In this document: in pieces, positions 1 through 6,229 of the stretch
Numbering within the stretch: the stretch's first letter is position 1
Layout: every line of letters starts with the position of its first letter
NCBI GenBank assembly: GCA_003487525.1
Contig: DNDT01000206.1
Coordinates: 1 to 8,276, forward strand
Source: Flavobacteriales bacterium
GTDB lineage: Bacteria > Bacteroidota > Bacteroidia > Flavobacteriales_E > Vicingaceae
Direction: 5' to 3'
Length of the DNA stretch: 8,276 nucleotides
Notes under the pieces: model-generated
What the model saw: only the letters and a program-made list of their open reading frames with translations
Databases searched by the model: none
Told to the model about the DNA's origin: nothing
Made by a program: the position numbers and the translations under genes

Positions 1-1
1 G

Positions 2-1258
2 GCTACCATGGCTCCGGAGCAAAAAAAGAGCATCCTTATCGTTAATGCGACGGCACATCTGGGTAATGGGAAGGTTTTACCCAAGTCTTTGGTCGGAATA
101 AAAAACGGCAAAATCGCTGAGGTATTTAACGCCAATGTTGTCAAAGCGGCAGATTTAAAATACGATACCGTAATTAACGCGGAAGGAAAGCATCTGTACC
201 CCGGATTTATCGCTGTAAATACAAGCCTTGGTCTGAATGAAATACAACAGGTACGGGCAAGTCATGACTACAATGAGACCGGTGCGATGAATCCCAACGC
301 CCGAAGCATTATCGCCTATAACACCGATTCAAAAATAAGCCCGACGGTAAGAACCAATGGTATTCTATTTGCTCAGGTCACGCCCAGTGGCGGCACAATC
401 AGCGGTTCTTCTTCGGTGGTTGAACTGGATGGCTGGAATTGGGAAGAGGCACTCTATAGGGAAGACGATGGCATACACCTCAATTGGCCGAGGTACTGGG
501 TAAAAAATCCAAATGACAAAAGGAGTAAAAAAGACAGCCTAAACATTGACCAACAACGCAATGCCCAAATAAGTCAGATTGAGAACTTTTTTAAAGATGC
601 AAAGGCCTATCTGAATTCGACTTATAACTACGAGCGAAACCTGAGGTTCGAAGCTATGCGGGGTGTCTTTCAGGGCAATAAGCGCGTGTACATTCACGCC
701 AACCACATGCGTGAATTGAGTGAAGCCATTTATTTCAAAAGAGACCTTGGACTTTCCAACATGGTAATCGTCGGGGGTTATGACGCATGGAGAATCCCCG
801 AGTTTTTTGTGGATCACCAGGTTCCGGTAATCCTGACTCGTTCGCACAATTTACCGCACAGAAGTGACGAGGACATAGACCTTCCCTATAAATTGGCTTC
901 GCTGCTTGATCAGGCCGGAATCTTGTTTTGCATGGACAACGAAGGAAGCATGGAACCCATGAATACGAGAAATCTGCCTTTCTGGGCCGGTACATCGCGT
1001 ACATATGGATTGACGGGAGAGAAAGCGGTGCAGTGCATTACCTTAAACTCCGCGAAAATTCTCGGCATTGACGCAACTGCAGGTTCCATCGAGGCAGGGA
1101 AAGATGCGACACTGTTTATTTCGACTGGCGATGCCCTCGACGTGATGACAAACAACGTTGAAATTGCCTGGATCAGAGGCCGGAAAATCGATTTGGATAA
1201 TCACCAAAAGGCCTTATACCACAAGTACAAGAGCAAATACGATAACGCGAATCATTAA
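2..1258 (+). CDS. Imidazolonepropionase-like amidohydrolase, exported type (5' end missing)
   Basis: This is the C-terminal portion of an amidohydrolase-superfamily protein of the kind Bacteroidota export; its substrate is unknown. The reading frame is open to the left edge, and the ATG at 8 (MAPEQKKS) falls where relatives have the linker after a signal peptide. The true start is therefore probably outside the window. From that ATG, residues 9-70 form the small N-terminal beta domain ending in KHLYPGFIAV. The segment after it (NTSLGL, 71-76) stands where catalytic members carry the HxH metal motif, and both histidines are absent. Further conserved blocks are IAYNTDSK, SGSSSVVELDGWNWEEA, LRFEAMRG, RNLPFWAG and the C-terminal GSIEAGKDATLFI, typical of the returning beta domain. 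Related Bacteroidota proteins of about 430 residues share this layout, so the loss looks like a family trait. Whether it is an active hydrolase is uncertain. It ends tail-to-tail with trpS. Confidence 0.85.
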   Translation, partial: ATMAPEQKKSILIVNATAHLGNGKVLPKSLVGIKNGKIAEVFNANVVKAADLKYDTVINAEGKHLYPGFIAVNTSLGLNEIQQVRASHDYNETGAMNPNARSIIAYNTDSKISPTVRTNGILFAQVTPSGGTISGSSSVVELDGWNWEEALYREDDGIHLNWPRYWVKNPNDKRSKKDSLNIDQQRNAQISQIENFFKDAKAYLNSTYNYERNLRFEAMRGVFQGNKRVYIHANHMRELSEAIYFKRDLGLSNMVIVGGYDAWRIPEFFVDHQVPVILTRSHNLPHRSDEDIDLPYKLASLLDQAGILFCMDNEGSMEPMNTRNLPFWAGTSRTYGLTGEKAVQCITLNSAKILGIDATAGSIEAGKDATLFISTGDALDVMTNNVEIAWIRGRKIDLDNHQKALYHKYKSKYDNANH

Positions 1259-2238
1259 ACGCGGAAACCCAGTTTGCTTCGAACCCTCCCGAGTACTTCC
1301 CTGGCTACGTTTTTGGCTTTTTCGGCACCGACCAACAAGTCCTTTTCAAGGCTGTTTGTATCAGACATATATCTGGTATAGGCATCGCGCTCGGTAGCAT
1401 ACCCATCCAGTATCAGTTCCAGCAATTCTTTCTTTGCATGTCCGTAACCGTAATTTCCACCCAGGTAATTTTTCCTCATCTGCTCGACCTGACTGTCGTT
1501 CCCCAATAATTTGTAAAGGGCGAAAACGTTGCACGTTTCCGGGTCTTTCGGTTCTTCAAGGCTTTTTGCATCGGTAATGATGTTGCTCATGATGACCTTT
1601 TTTAATTCCTTTTCGGGAAGAAAGATGTCAATGGTATTGTGATACGACTTGCTCATCTTTCGACCGTCGGTTCCGGGTATGGTCATCACTTTTTCGTCGA
1701 TAATCACATCGGGCACCACAAAGGTTTCTCCAAACTGGTGGTTAAATGAGCTGGCTAAATCCCGGGTGATTTCAAGATGCTGTTTTTGATCTTTTCCAAC
1801 CGGAACAAAATCCGCGTCATAAAGCAGGATATCACTTGCCATGAGAACCGGGTAATCAAACAATCCGGCATTTACTTCTCCGAGATTATCCGATTTATCC
1901 TTGAAACTGTGCGCATTGGCGAGCATTGGATACGGAGTGAAACAGTTCAGAATCCATGTCAATTCACATACTTCCGTCACATCGGACTGGCGGTAAAACA
2001 CGTTGTTTTCGATATCGAATCCCATGGCGAGCCAGGTAGCTGCCACGGCATATGTATTTCTCTTTCGAATCTCGGGATCTTTCACTGTAGTGAGCGAATG
2101 CAGATCCGCAATGAAAAAAAAGGATTCATTTTCCGGCTTTTTTGAAAGTTCAATTCCGGGTTTAATCGCACCCAAAATATTCCCCAAGTGAGGAGCGCCG
2201 TCCCCCGTACTTTGTATACCTGTCAGTATTCTTGCCAC
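1255..2238 (-). CDS. trpS: Tryptophanyl-tRNA synthetase
   Basis: A cytoplasmic class I aminoacyl-tRNA synthetase that charges tRNA(Trp) with tryptophan using ATP. I chose the GTG at 2238, which gives 327 residues beginning (M)ARILTGIQSTG, the usual N-terminus and length of bacterial TrpRS. An in-frame ATG at 2307 would add 23 residues (MFVNWETTNKPG...) with no counterpart in the family. The HIGH-type motif is PHLGN (16-20) and the KMSKS motif is exact (GRKMSKS, 192-198). VGKDQKQHLEITRD (147-160) and FIADLHSLT (42-50) are also conserved family blocks. One oddity is that STG is followed by DGA before PHLGN, where TrpRS normally has a single residue; this is a two-residue insertion in the ATP-binding loop. 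The gene diverges from the acyltransferase gene and converges on the amidohydrolase gene, so it is probably transcribed alone. Identity is secure; the start is likely but not certain. Confidence 0.96.
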   Translation of the reverse strand: MARILTGIQSTGDGAPHLGNILGAIKPGIELSKKPENESFFFIADLHSLTTVKDPEIRKRNTYAVAATWLAMGFDIENNVFYRQSDVTEVCELTWILNCFTPYPMLANAHSFKDKSDNLGEVNAGLFDYPVLMASDILLYDADFVPVGKDQKQHLEITRDLASSFNHQFGETFVVPDVIIDEKVMTIPGTDGRKMSKSYHNTIDIFLPEKELKKVIMSNIITDAKSLEEPKDPETCNVFALYKLLGNDSQVEQMRKNYLGGNYGYGHAKKELLELILDGYATERDAYTRYMSDTNSLEKDLLVGAEKAKNVAREVLGRVRSKLGFRV

Positions 2239-2244
2239 AGCCGC

Positions 2245-2271
2245 CAAAAGTAAGAAAAATTTGTACTTTTG
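2245..2271. promoter_or_regulatory. Mirrored TACTTTTG boxes between trpS and plsC (candidate divergent promoters)
   Basis: CAAAAGTA at 2245-2252 and TACTTTTG at 2264-2271 form a perfect 8-bp inverted repeat around an 11-bp AT-rich spacer. Each arm, read outward, matches the Bacteroidota -7 consensus TAnnTTTG exactly. The left arm points toward trpS and the right arm toward the acyltransferase gene. No TTTG -33 element stands at the expected 19-21 bp from either box. The promoter reading is therefore an inference from the -7 boxes and their placement; the repeat could also be a regulator's operator. Confidence 0.5.
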
Positions 2272-2314
2272 ACCGGGCTTATTAGTCGTCTCCCAATTTA
2301 CAAACAAAGCTTTT

Positions 2315-3067
2315 GTGAGGACAATTCTCCAGGTGATCTCGGTATTATGGAAAGTCTATGCAGTCATCATCTTGGTGCTGACGTTGTTATTGTTCTATCC
2401 GATATATTTCATTTTACTCAACAGTGACAAAGGACTCAAAACCGGCTTTGTGGTTATTCGGTTCCATGCGGGACTTATTTTAGCCCTGATCGGTGTTCGC
2501 CCTAGGATTAAATACAAGGCGCCCTTGCCCAACGAACCATTTATTATTTGTCCGAATCACACTTCGTATCTCGATATTCTGATTCTTTACCGGGTGTTTC
2601 CTTCCTATTTTATTTTTATCGGAAAGAGGGAACTTGAGACAGATCGTTTTTTCGCGATCTTTTTTCGGAAGATGAATATTCTGGTGAACAGGGACAGCGC
2701 CATGGATGGTATGAGGGCCCTGAACAGATCTGCCGAGGAGATGAAAAAAGGAAGTTCTGTCGTGATTTTCCCGGAAGGAACAATTCCGGACAATGCACCC
2801 GACCTGATGCCTTTTAAAAACGGACCTTTCAAACTGGCAATTAAGGAGCAGGTACCCATCGTACCGGTGTCTTTTATAAATATCTATAAACTGCTCCAAA
2901 TTGGTGCCTTCCTGCGAAGAAGAGGAAAACCGGGCATTGCGCATGTGGTTGTAAACGAGCCGGTATATACCAAAGGAATGAAAGGGGATGATTTCCTGAA
3001 ATTACGGGATCAGGTTTCAGCAATAATTGACCACCCCATCAAAACACACTACGCCGATCGCAAATAA
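2315..3067 (+). CDS. plsC: 1-acyl-sn-glycerol-3-phosphate acyltransferase (PlsC/LPLAT family)
   Basis: A membrane-bound acyltransferase expected to add the second acyl chain to lysophosphatidate, giving phosphatidic acid for phospholipid synthesis at the cytoplasmic face of the inner membrane. The 250-residue length is usual. Hydrophobic segments at about 5-35 and 45-60 anchor the N-terminus. The catalytic HX4D motif is NHTSYLD with His82 and Asp87. Block II includes GKRELE (103-108), block III is FPEGT (152-156), which binds the glycerol phosphate, and block IV is VPIVPV (180-185). The start is the GTG at 2315; no in-frame ATG lies just upstream and no Shine-Dalgarno sequence is visible. It diverges from trpS and ends 47 bp before a convergent gene, so it is probably monocistronic. 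The acyltransferase family is certain, but other lysophospholipid or ornithine-lipid substrates cannot be excluded. Confidence 0.9.
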   Translation: MRTILQVISVLWKVYAVIILVLTLLLFYPIYFILLNSDKGLKTGFVVIRFHAGLILALIGVRPRIKYKAPLPNEPFIICPNHTSYLDILILYRVFPSYFIFIGKRELETDRFFAIFFRKMNILVNRDSAMDGMRALNRSAEEMKKGSSVVIFPEGTIPDNAPDLMPFKNGPFKLAIKEQVPIVPVSFINIYKLLQIGAFLRRRGKPGIAHVVVNEPVYTKGMKGDDFLKLRDQVSAIIDHPIKTHYADRK

Positions 3068-3114
3068 TTTTGCCGGGATTCAAAAGCGTGTGAACCAGGT
3101 TGCAAGAAGAACAA

Positions 3115-3621
3115 TCAACTGCCTTTAATGAGTTCAATTATTCCCTTTATCCGATCATTCGGAACGGTAAGCGCCAGGTTGTAATGGCATAGTTTCCATC
3201 CTTCGATAGTTCTGGTCAATACCCCTGAACCTCTGCAGATGCCCATCCAGGTGTCAAGTTTTTCGTCAAACCAGGCTGTATTTCCGTCCTCTGAAAAATA
3301 GATTTCGCGATCATGGGCTGTAAAGGCCCAGGCACTTTCACGGTCAAAATATTCTTTCGACCACTCTCTGAGTTCTTCTCTTGTCCACTTTTCGGTCTCA
3401 TCCGTACCCAGGTAGATACAGTTTTCCGTCATGGAACCAAAAAAGACGTCTTCATCTGCCGTGGCAGCTGCATTGTGCCAGCTGTCCATCAGCAAATGAA
3501 TTTCTTTTCTGTCCGCAATCGATTCCTGAGAAATTCCGGATAAGGGAAAAAACAGAATCAGAATAAAAATCAGATTCGGAAATTTATTCAGCAGCCTCAA
3601 CCTCGATATTGATGGTAGCAC
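3115..3621 (-). CDS. Exported NTF2-like / SnoaL-like protein
   Basis: A small exported protein with a single NTF2-like cone fold, of the SnoaL_3/DUF4440 kind; no enzymatic role can be assigned. The N-terminus has basic residues (R7, R9, K13), a hydrophobic core (about 16-28) and a plausible signal-peptidase site after SGIS (31). The mature part starts with a helix (MDSWHNAAATADEDVFFGSM), continues through YLGTDETEKWTREELREW and ends with the beta strands AWFDEKLDTWMG, GSGVLTRTIEGWKLCHYNLAL and VPND, all typical of the family. The start is unclear: the GTG at 3621 overlaps the upstream gene by 38 bp, while a TTG at 3600 gives a cleaner signal peptide (MRLLNKFPNL) and a 17-bp overlap. The overlap with the DUF4399 gene suggests co-transcription and translational coupling. 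Many such exported NTF2-like proteins are annotated only by fold. Confidence 0.8.
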   Translation of the reverse strand: MLPSISRLRLLNKFPNLIFILILFFPLSGISQESIADRKEIHLLMDSWHNAAATADEDVFFGSMTENCIYLGTDETEKWTREELREWSKEYFDRESAWAFTAHDREIYFSEDGNTAWFDEKLDTWMGICRGSGVLTRTIEGWKLCHYNLALTVPNDRIKGIIELIKGS

Positions 3622-4087
3622 TTAATGCCTCTCCGTAAGATCTGTGCAATCCATCTGCGAATTGCAGGGTTAGGGTATGCGCGCCAGGTGCCAGGTTGAG
3701 TTCTGTCTCCGTCTGACCACCACCGAAATGAATATGGGTTTCATCAGCAGGTACGACTTCTCCAAGCGCACCTGATGTTCCGTCGACAATGATGTGGTGA
3801 TGACCTGTGCCTTCCATCAATTCTCCTGCCGGGTGCACGGTAATGCCTTCGGCAACCATGTTCACCGTAAAGGGACTTGTCACTTTGTCGCCGTCATTTA
3901 AATTTCCGAAATGCACGGATGCACCTTCAGGAACTACAGGCAGAGCCAATTCGGTGCTTTCTTCCATTGCGGCATGATCATGTCCTTCGTGGTTTTCTTC
4001 GGTTGCTTCCGTACTGTGATCTCCGCCGCCGCAGGCGAGAAAAACAACACTGGTTAATGCGATTATTGAGTAATATACTTTCTTCAT
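3584..4087 (-). CDS. DUF4399 lipoprotein with histidine-rich N-terminal linker
   Basis: A predicted lipoprotein anchored in the cell envelope. The N-terminus MKKVYYSII...VFLAC ends in a lipobox with Cys19 as the lipidated residue, followed by GGGDHS. Residues 20-48 are an acidic linker with clustered histidines (NHEGHDHAAM, His33/36/38), suggestive of metal binding. Residues about 55-165 match the DUF4399 pattern: VHFGNLNDGDKVTSPFTV, GTGHHHIIVDG (His96-98), ADETHIHFGGGQTETEL (His118 and His120), LAPGAHTLTLQFADGLH and a final ATINIEVE strand. The fold is probably an all-beta sandwich; its function is unknown. The conserved histidines could bind a metal, which is inference only. It is the first gene of a two-gene unit with the NTF2-like protein, whose start overlaps its 3' end. 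It faces a divergent DUF2461 gene across 136 bp. Family confidence is high. Confidence 0.88.
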   Translation of the reverse strand: MKKVYYSIIALTSVVFLACGGGDHSTEATEENHEGHDHAAMEESTELALPVVPEGASVHFGNLNDGDKVTSPFTVNMVAEGITVHPAGELMEGTGHHHIIVDGTSGALGEVVPADETHIHFGGGQTETELNLAPGAHTLTLQFADGLHRSYGEALSATINIEVEAAE

Positions 4088-4148
4088 AGGTTTGATTTTT
4101 TGTGAAATTAGGATTATTTGACGTCAGAAAAAAGAATAGCGGTACACA

Positions 4149-4168
4149 ATTGGATTGATCATTCCAAT
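4149..4168. promoter_or_regulatory. 20-bp near-palindrome in the DUF4399/DUF2461 divergent gap (candidate operator)
   Basis: ATTGGA and TCCAAT flank the central bases TTGATCAT. Read as a dyad, nine of the ten base pairs match. It lies about 55-75 bp upstream of the DUF2461 start and 60-80 bp upstream of the DUF4399 start, where a regulator could control both. No matching second copy was noticed elsewhere in the window. The role is inferred from symmetry and position alone. Confidence 0.35.
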
Positions 4169-4194
4169 GTAATTCAAACTCGGTCTAAAATTCA

Positions 4195-4202
4195 TACTTT
4201 TA
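4195..4202 (+). promoter_or_regulatory. Candidate -7 box upstream of the DUF2461 gene
   Basis: TACTTTTA matches the Bacteroidota -7 consensus TAnnTTTG at all but the last base. It ends 21 bp before the ATG at 4224, which would give a short A/C-rich leader (CCTAAACCAAAACCACC). No TTTG is seen 19-21 bp upstream, so support is limited to one element and its spacing. Confidence 0.3.
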
Positions 4203-4223
4203 AATCCCTAAACCAAAACCACC

Positions 4224-4892
4224 ATGCCACATTTTGATCCGGATTTTCTTCAGTTTTTCAAGGACCTTGCTGCAAATAATAACAGGGAATGGTTCACAGC
4301 AAATAAAAAAAGATACGATACGATTGTAAAAAAACCCTTCGAAATTTTTATTACCGACCTGATCGACAAGGTTAAAAAAGATGATCCGACGGTTCAAATC
4401 GAAGCAAAGGATGCCATCTTTCGAATTTACAGGGACATTCGTTTTTCAAAAGACAAAACACCCTATAAAATACAGGTTTCGGCCATTGTTTCTCCCGGTG
4501 GCAGAAAGGACATGCTTACACCGGGGATGTACCTGGAACTTGGACCCGAGCACGTGAGGGTTTACGGTGGGGTTTACATGCCTGAAAAGAACGACTTGTT
4601 CAACATACGCTCGTACATTGTGGCTCACAACGATGAATTCAATACGCTGATAAAGGATAAAAAATTTATTGAAATGTACGGGGAGGTCAGGGGCGAAAAA
4701 AACAAGATTATCCCCAAAGAATTCAAGGATGCTGCAGTCGCCCAGCCTTTGCTGTATAACAAGCAACTTTATTATTTCGGTCAAATGGAACCTGAGGTGG
4801 TCTTGTCCAAAGGTTTAATAAACAGGATTTATGCGTATTACGAGGCTGCCAAGCCGATGAAGAAGTTTTTGATGAAGGCCATTAAGGGTTAA
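4224..4892 (+). CDS. DUF2461 domain-containing protein (TIGR02453 family)
   Basis: A conserved cytoplasmic protein of unknown function; 222 residues is the normal family length. The family blocks are in order: FLQFFKDLAANNNREWFTANK (8-28) followed by YD, IYRDIRFSKDKTPYK (68-82), PGMYLELGP (100-108), VYGGVYMP (113-120), and near the C-terminus PKEFKDAAVAQPLLYNKQLYYF. There is no signal peptide or membrane segment. The ATG at 4224 begins the usual MPHFDPDFLQF N-terminus, and the leader is A/C-rich without a Shine-Dalgarno sequence. The gene stands alone on its strand, divergent from the DUF4399 gene and ending 13 bp from a convergent gene. No activity has been established for the family as far as I know, and none should be assumed. 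Confidence 0.92.
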   Translation: MPHFDPDFLQFFKDLAANNNREWFTANKKRYDTIVKKPFEIFITDLIDKVKKDDPTVQIEAKDAIFRIYRDIRFSKDKTPYKIQVSAIVSPGGRKDMLTPGMYLELGPEHVRVYGGVYMPEKNDLFNIRSYIVAHNDEFNTLIKDKKFIEMYGEVRGEKNKIIPKEFKDAAVAQPLLYNKQLYYFGQMEPEVVLSKGLINRIYAYYEAAKPMKKFLMKAIKG

Positions 4893-4905
4893 CAACCCAA
4901 GAATC

Positions 4906-5406
4906 TTACCTCATACTGAGCTGATTGTTCTTTTTGATGTGGCCCATGTGAACAAGGTAGTTTTTTACTTCCCTCACGTAAAAAGTTTCGTCAATTTTAT
5001 CAAGATTTCGCAACAGAAATGCCAGATCCTCCTCCTGATTGTCGTATAGCAAAAAGCCGGGTATGAAATCTTGTGCGGCAAGGCGCAAAAACCGAAGTTC
5101 TGCGTTGTCCGGAGTGTTTTTAATGGCCAGTTCCAGTTCTGACTTTCCCTTGTAAAAATAGTACAGCTTTTCTGCCGGAGAGGTGGTGAATTTGGACAGG
5201 GACATAACCGCAACCGCCCGGTAAGCGCGATACACATATGCATCGTTTTTTATTGTTTCCAGTTCACCGATGAATTTCACGCAAAGCCCTTCATTTTCAA
5301 TTGCTTTCTGAAAGCTGAGCCTGAAATCAAGGGGTGTCAGGTTCGTGGAAAATACACTTACCTGTATCAGCAGAAAAACGATAACCGATGATCTTTTCAA
5401 AAACAC
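4906..5406 (-). CDS. Small secreted alpha-helical protein, function unknown
   Basis: I do not recognise a named family, although similar short secreted proteins occur in Bacteroidota. Residues 1-20 (MFLKRSSVIVFLLIQVSVFS) form a signal peptide with no lipobox cysteine, so the product is probably periplasmic or secreted. The remainder looks all-helical and resembles TPR-type helix pairs. AYRAVAVMSLSKFTTSPAEKLYYF (61-84) and GKSELELAIKNTPDNAELRF (87-106) read like a repeat unit in which the NTPDNAELR turn is typical of TPR loops. A hydrophobic segment, RLAAQDFIPGFLLYD, follows. The start codon is a GTG at 5406, with a TTG two codons later as an alternative. It lies 56 bp downstream of the TANGO2-like gene on the same strand and could be the last gene of that transcript. 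The predicted signal peptide and helical pattern support a real gene. Confidence 0.72.
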   Translation of the reverse strand: MFLKRSSVIVFLLIQVSVFSTNLTPLDFRLSFQKAIENEGLCVKFIGELETIKNDAYVYRAYRAVAVMSLSKFTTSPAEKLYYFYKGKSELELAIKNTPDNAELRFLRLAAQDFIPGFLLYDNQEEDLAFLLRNLDKIDETFYVREVKNYLVHMGHIKKNNQLSMR

Positions 5407-5462
5407 GTTTGTATATCTCAGCTGCTGGTTAATTTTTAAAAATAGCTTATTCGACTGAATGA

Positions 5463-6212
5463 TTAAGGTATTTTAAAACTAAAATCAGATTCCTTTTCCG
5501 GAACAAATGAGCGCTCGTAAAAATTTACCTCTCCATTTTCGCTCACCGTAAGTACGCTTGAAATCCGTGTGCCGTAGTTTTCGCTCTTGATGAAAATAGG
5601 CGACAGCATGCGTTCTTTTTCGAGACCAACTCCTGTTTCAGGCAGCTCACTGTCAGGTGCTTTCTCCTGGTTCGAGAGGATGTCAAAAAAGGTTTCTTTG
5701 TCCAAATCTCCGACTTCAATGCACCTGTTGAATAAGAATTTCCCCTTGTTGATTTTCGGCCATGGAGTATCCAGCAAATGGTTGCTTAGCCCGTATGTAT
5801 TTGGTTCGATACCGGTTGACGGTCCTTTATTGCTGTGATAAAAGAGTTCTTTCGTGTCGCCAAAAATCAGGTTGTACCCTTCGAAACCTTTTCCAATCCG
5901 GTTCAGTTTATCGAGATACGAAGCAGGGCTCTCATCAGAAGAGAGGAAGTCCTTTACCAAATCGCCGCGCGAAGTTTCAAATGGCCCTTCCAGGGGAAAT
6001 TTTCTAAAGTTGGTAATGGCTGCGAACCGGCCATTTTTGCTTATTCCCATCCACGTACCGCCTGCCTGTAAATCTCTTCCTGCCAATATATTCGGGTAAT
6101 CATCCCACCAATGAGCCAGGGCAGTGGGTCGTTCATAAAATTCATCGCGGTTTGCAATGAGAACAAGACGGTAACCCGGTATTTTTTTCCACGAAAACAG
6201 AATGGTGCACAT
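5463..6212 (-). CDS. TANGO2/NRDE-family protein
   Basis: A homologue of the eukaryotic TANGO2 (transport and Golgi organisation 2) family, also called NRDE proteins. The N-terminus MCTILFSW carries Cys2, the invariant second residue that would be exposed if the initiator Met is removed, as in N-terminal nucleophile hydrolases. The signature NRDE is at 21-24. Next come the conserved AGRDLQAGGTWMGI (44-57), AAITNFR (64-70) and SRGDLV (81-86). YGLSNHLLDTPWPK and, near the C-terminus, YGTRISSVLTV complete the family pattern. At 249 residues it is full length, with no signal peptide. Family members have been linked to heme trafficking and to acyl-CoA and lipid handling; the bacterial role is unsettled. 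It lies 17 bp after the 3-hydroxyacyl-CoA dehydrogenase gene, probably in the same transcript, which fits a link to CoA thioesters. That functional link is inference. Confidence 0.92.
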   Translation of the reverse strand: MCTILFSWKKIPGYRLVLIANRDEFYERPTALAHWWDDYPNILAGRDLQAGGTWMGISKNGRFAAITNFRKFPLEGPFETSRGDLVKDFLSSDESPASYLDKLNRIGKGFEGYNLIFGDTKELFYHSNKGPSTGIEPNTYGLSNHLLDTPWPKINKGKFLFNRCIEVGDLDKETFFDILSNQEKAPDSELPETGVGLEKERMLSPIFIKSENYGTRISSVLTVSENGEVNFYERSFVPEKESDFSFKIP

Positions 6213-6229
6213 CTCGGATAAAAAGCGAA

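Noticed and set aside
539..1155. Several open frames antisense to the amidohydrolase gene (81-102 codons)
   Set aside because: None shows a domain, signal peptide or sensible start, and the sense gene explains the region.
2480..2944. 154-codon open frame on the minus strand
   Set aside because: It lies wholly antisense to the well-supported acyltransferase gene, with low-complexity, non-family protein content and no leader of its own.
3068..3114. Gap between convergent plsC and NTF2-like genes checked for a terminator or small gene
   Set aside because: Only a four-base inverted repeat (TTCA/TGAA) was seen, with no T-run and no usable ORF.
4446..4784. 112-codon minus-strand frame inside the DUF2461 gene
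   Set aside because: The plus-strand DUF2461 family motifs run through the same bases without interruption.
4886..4898. GGGTT-AAC-AACCC hairpin at the convergent DUF2461/secreted-protein junction, considered as a terminator
   Set aside because: The stem is only five base pairs with a three-base loop and no T-tract on either side.
5432..5443. ATTTTTAAAAAT palindrome between the TANGO2-like and secreted-protein genes
   Set aside because: It is simple AT-rich symmetry expected by chance in such a gap, with no GC stem to act as a terminator and no promoter box at proper spacing.
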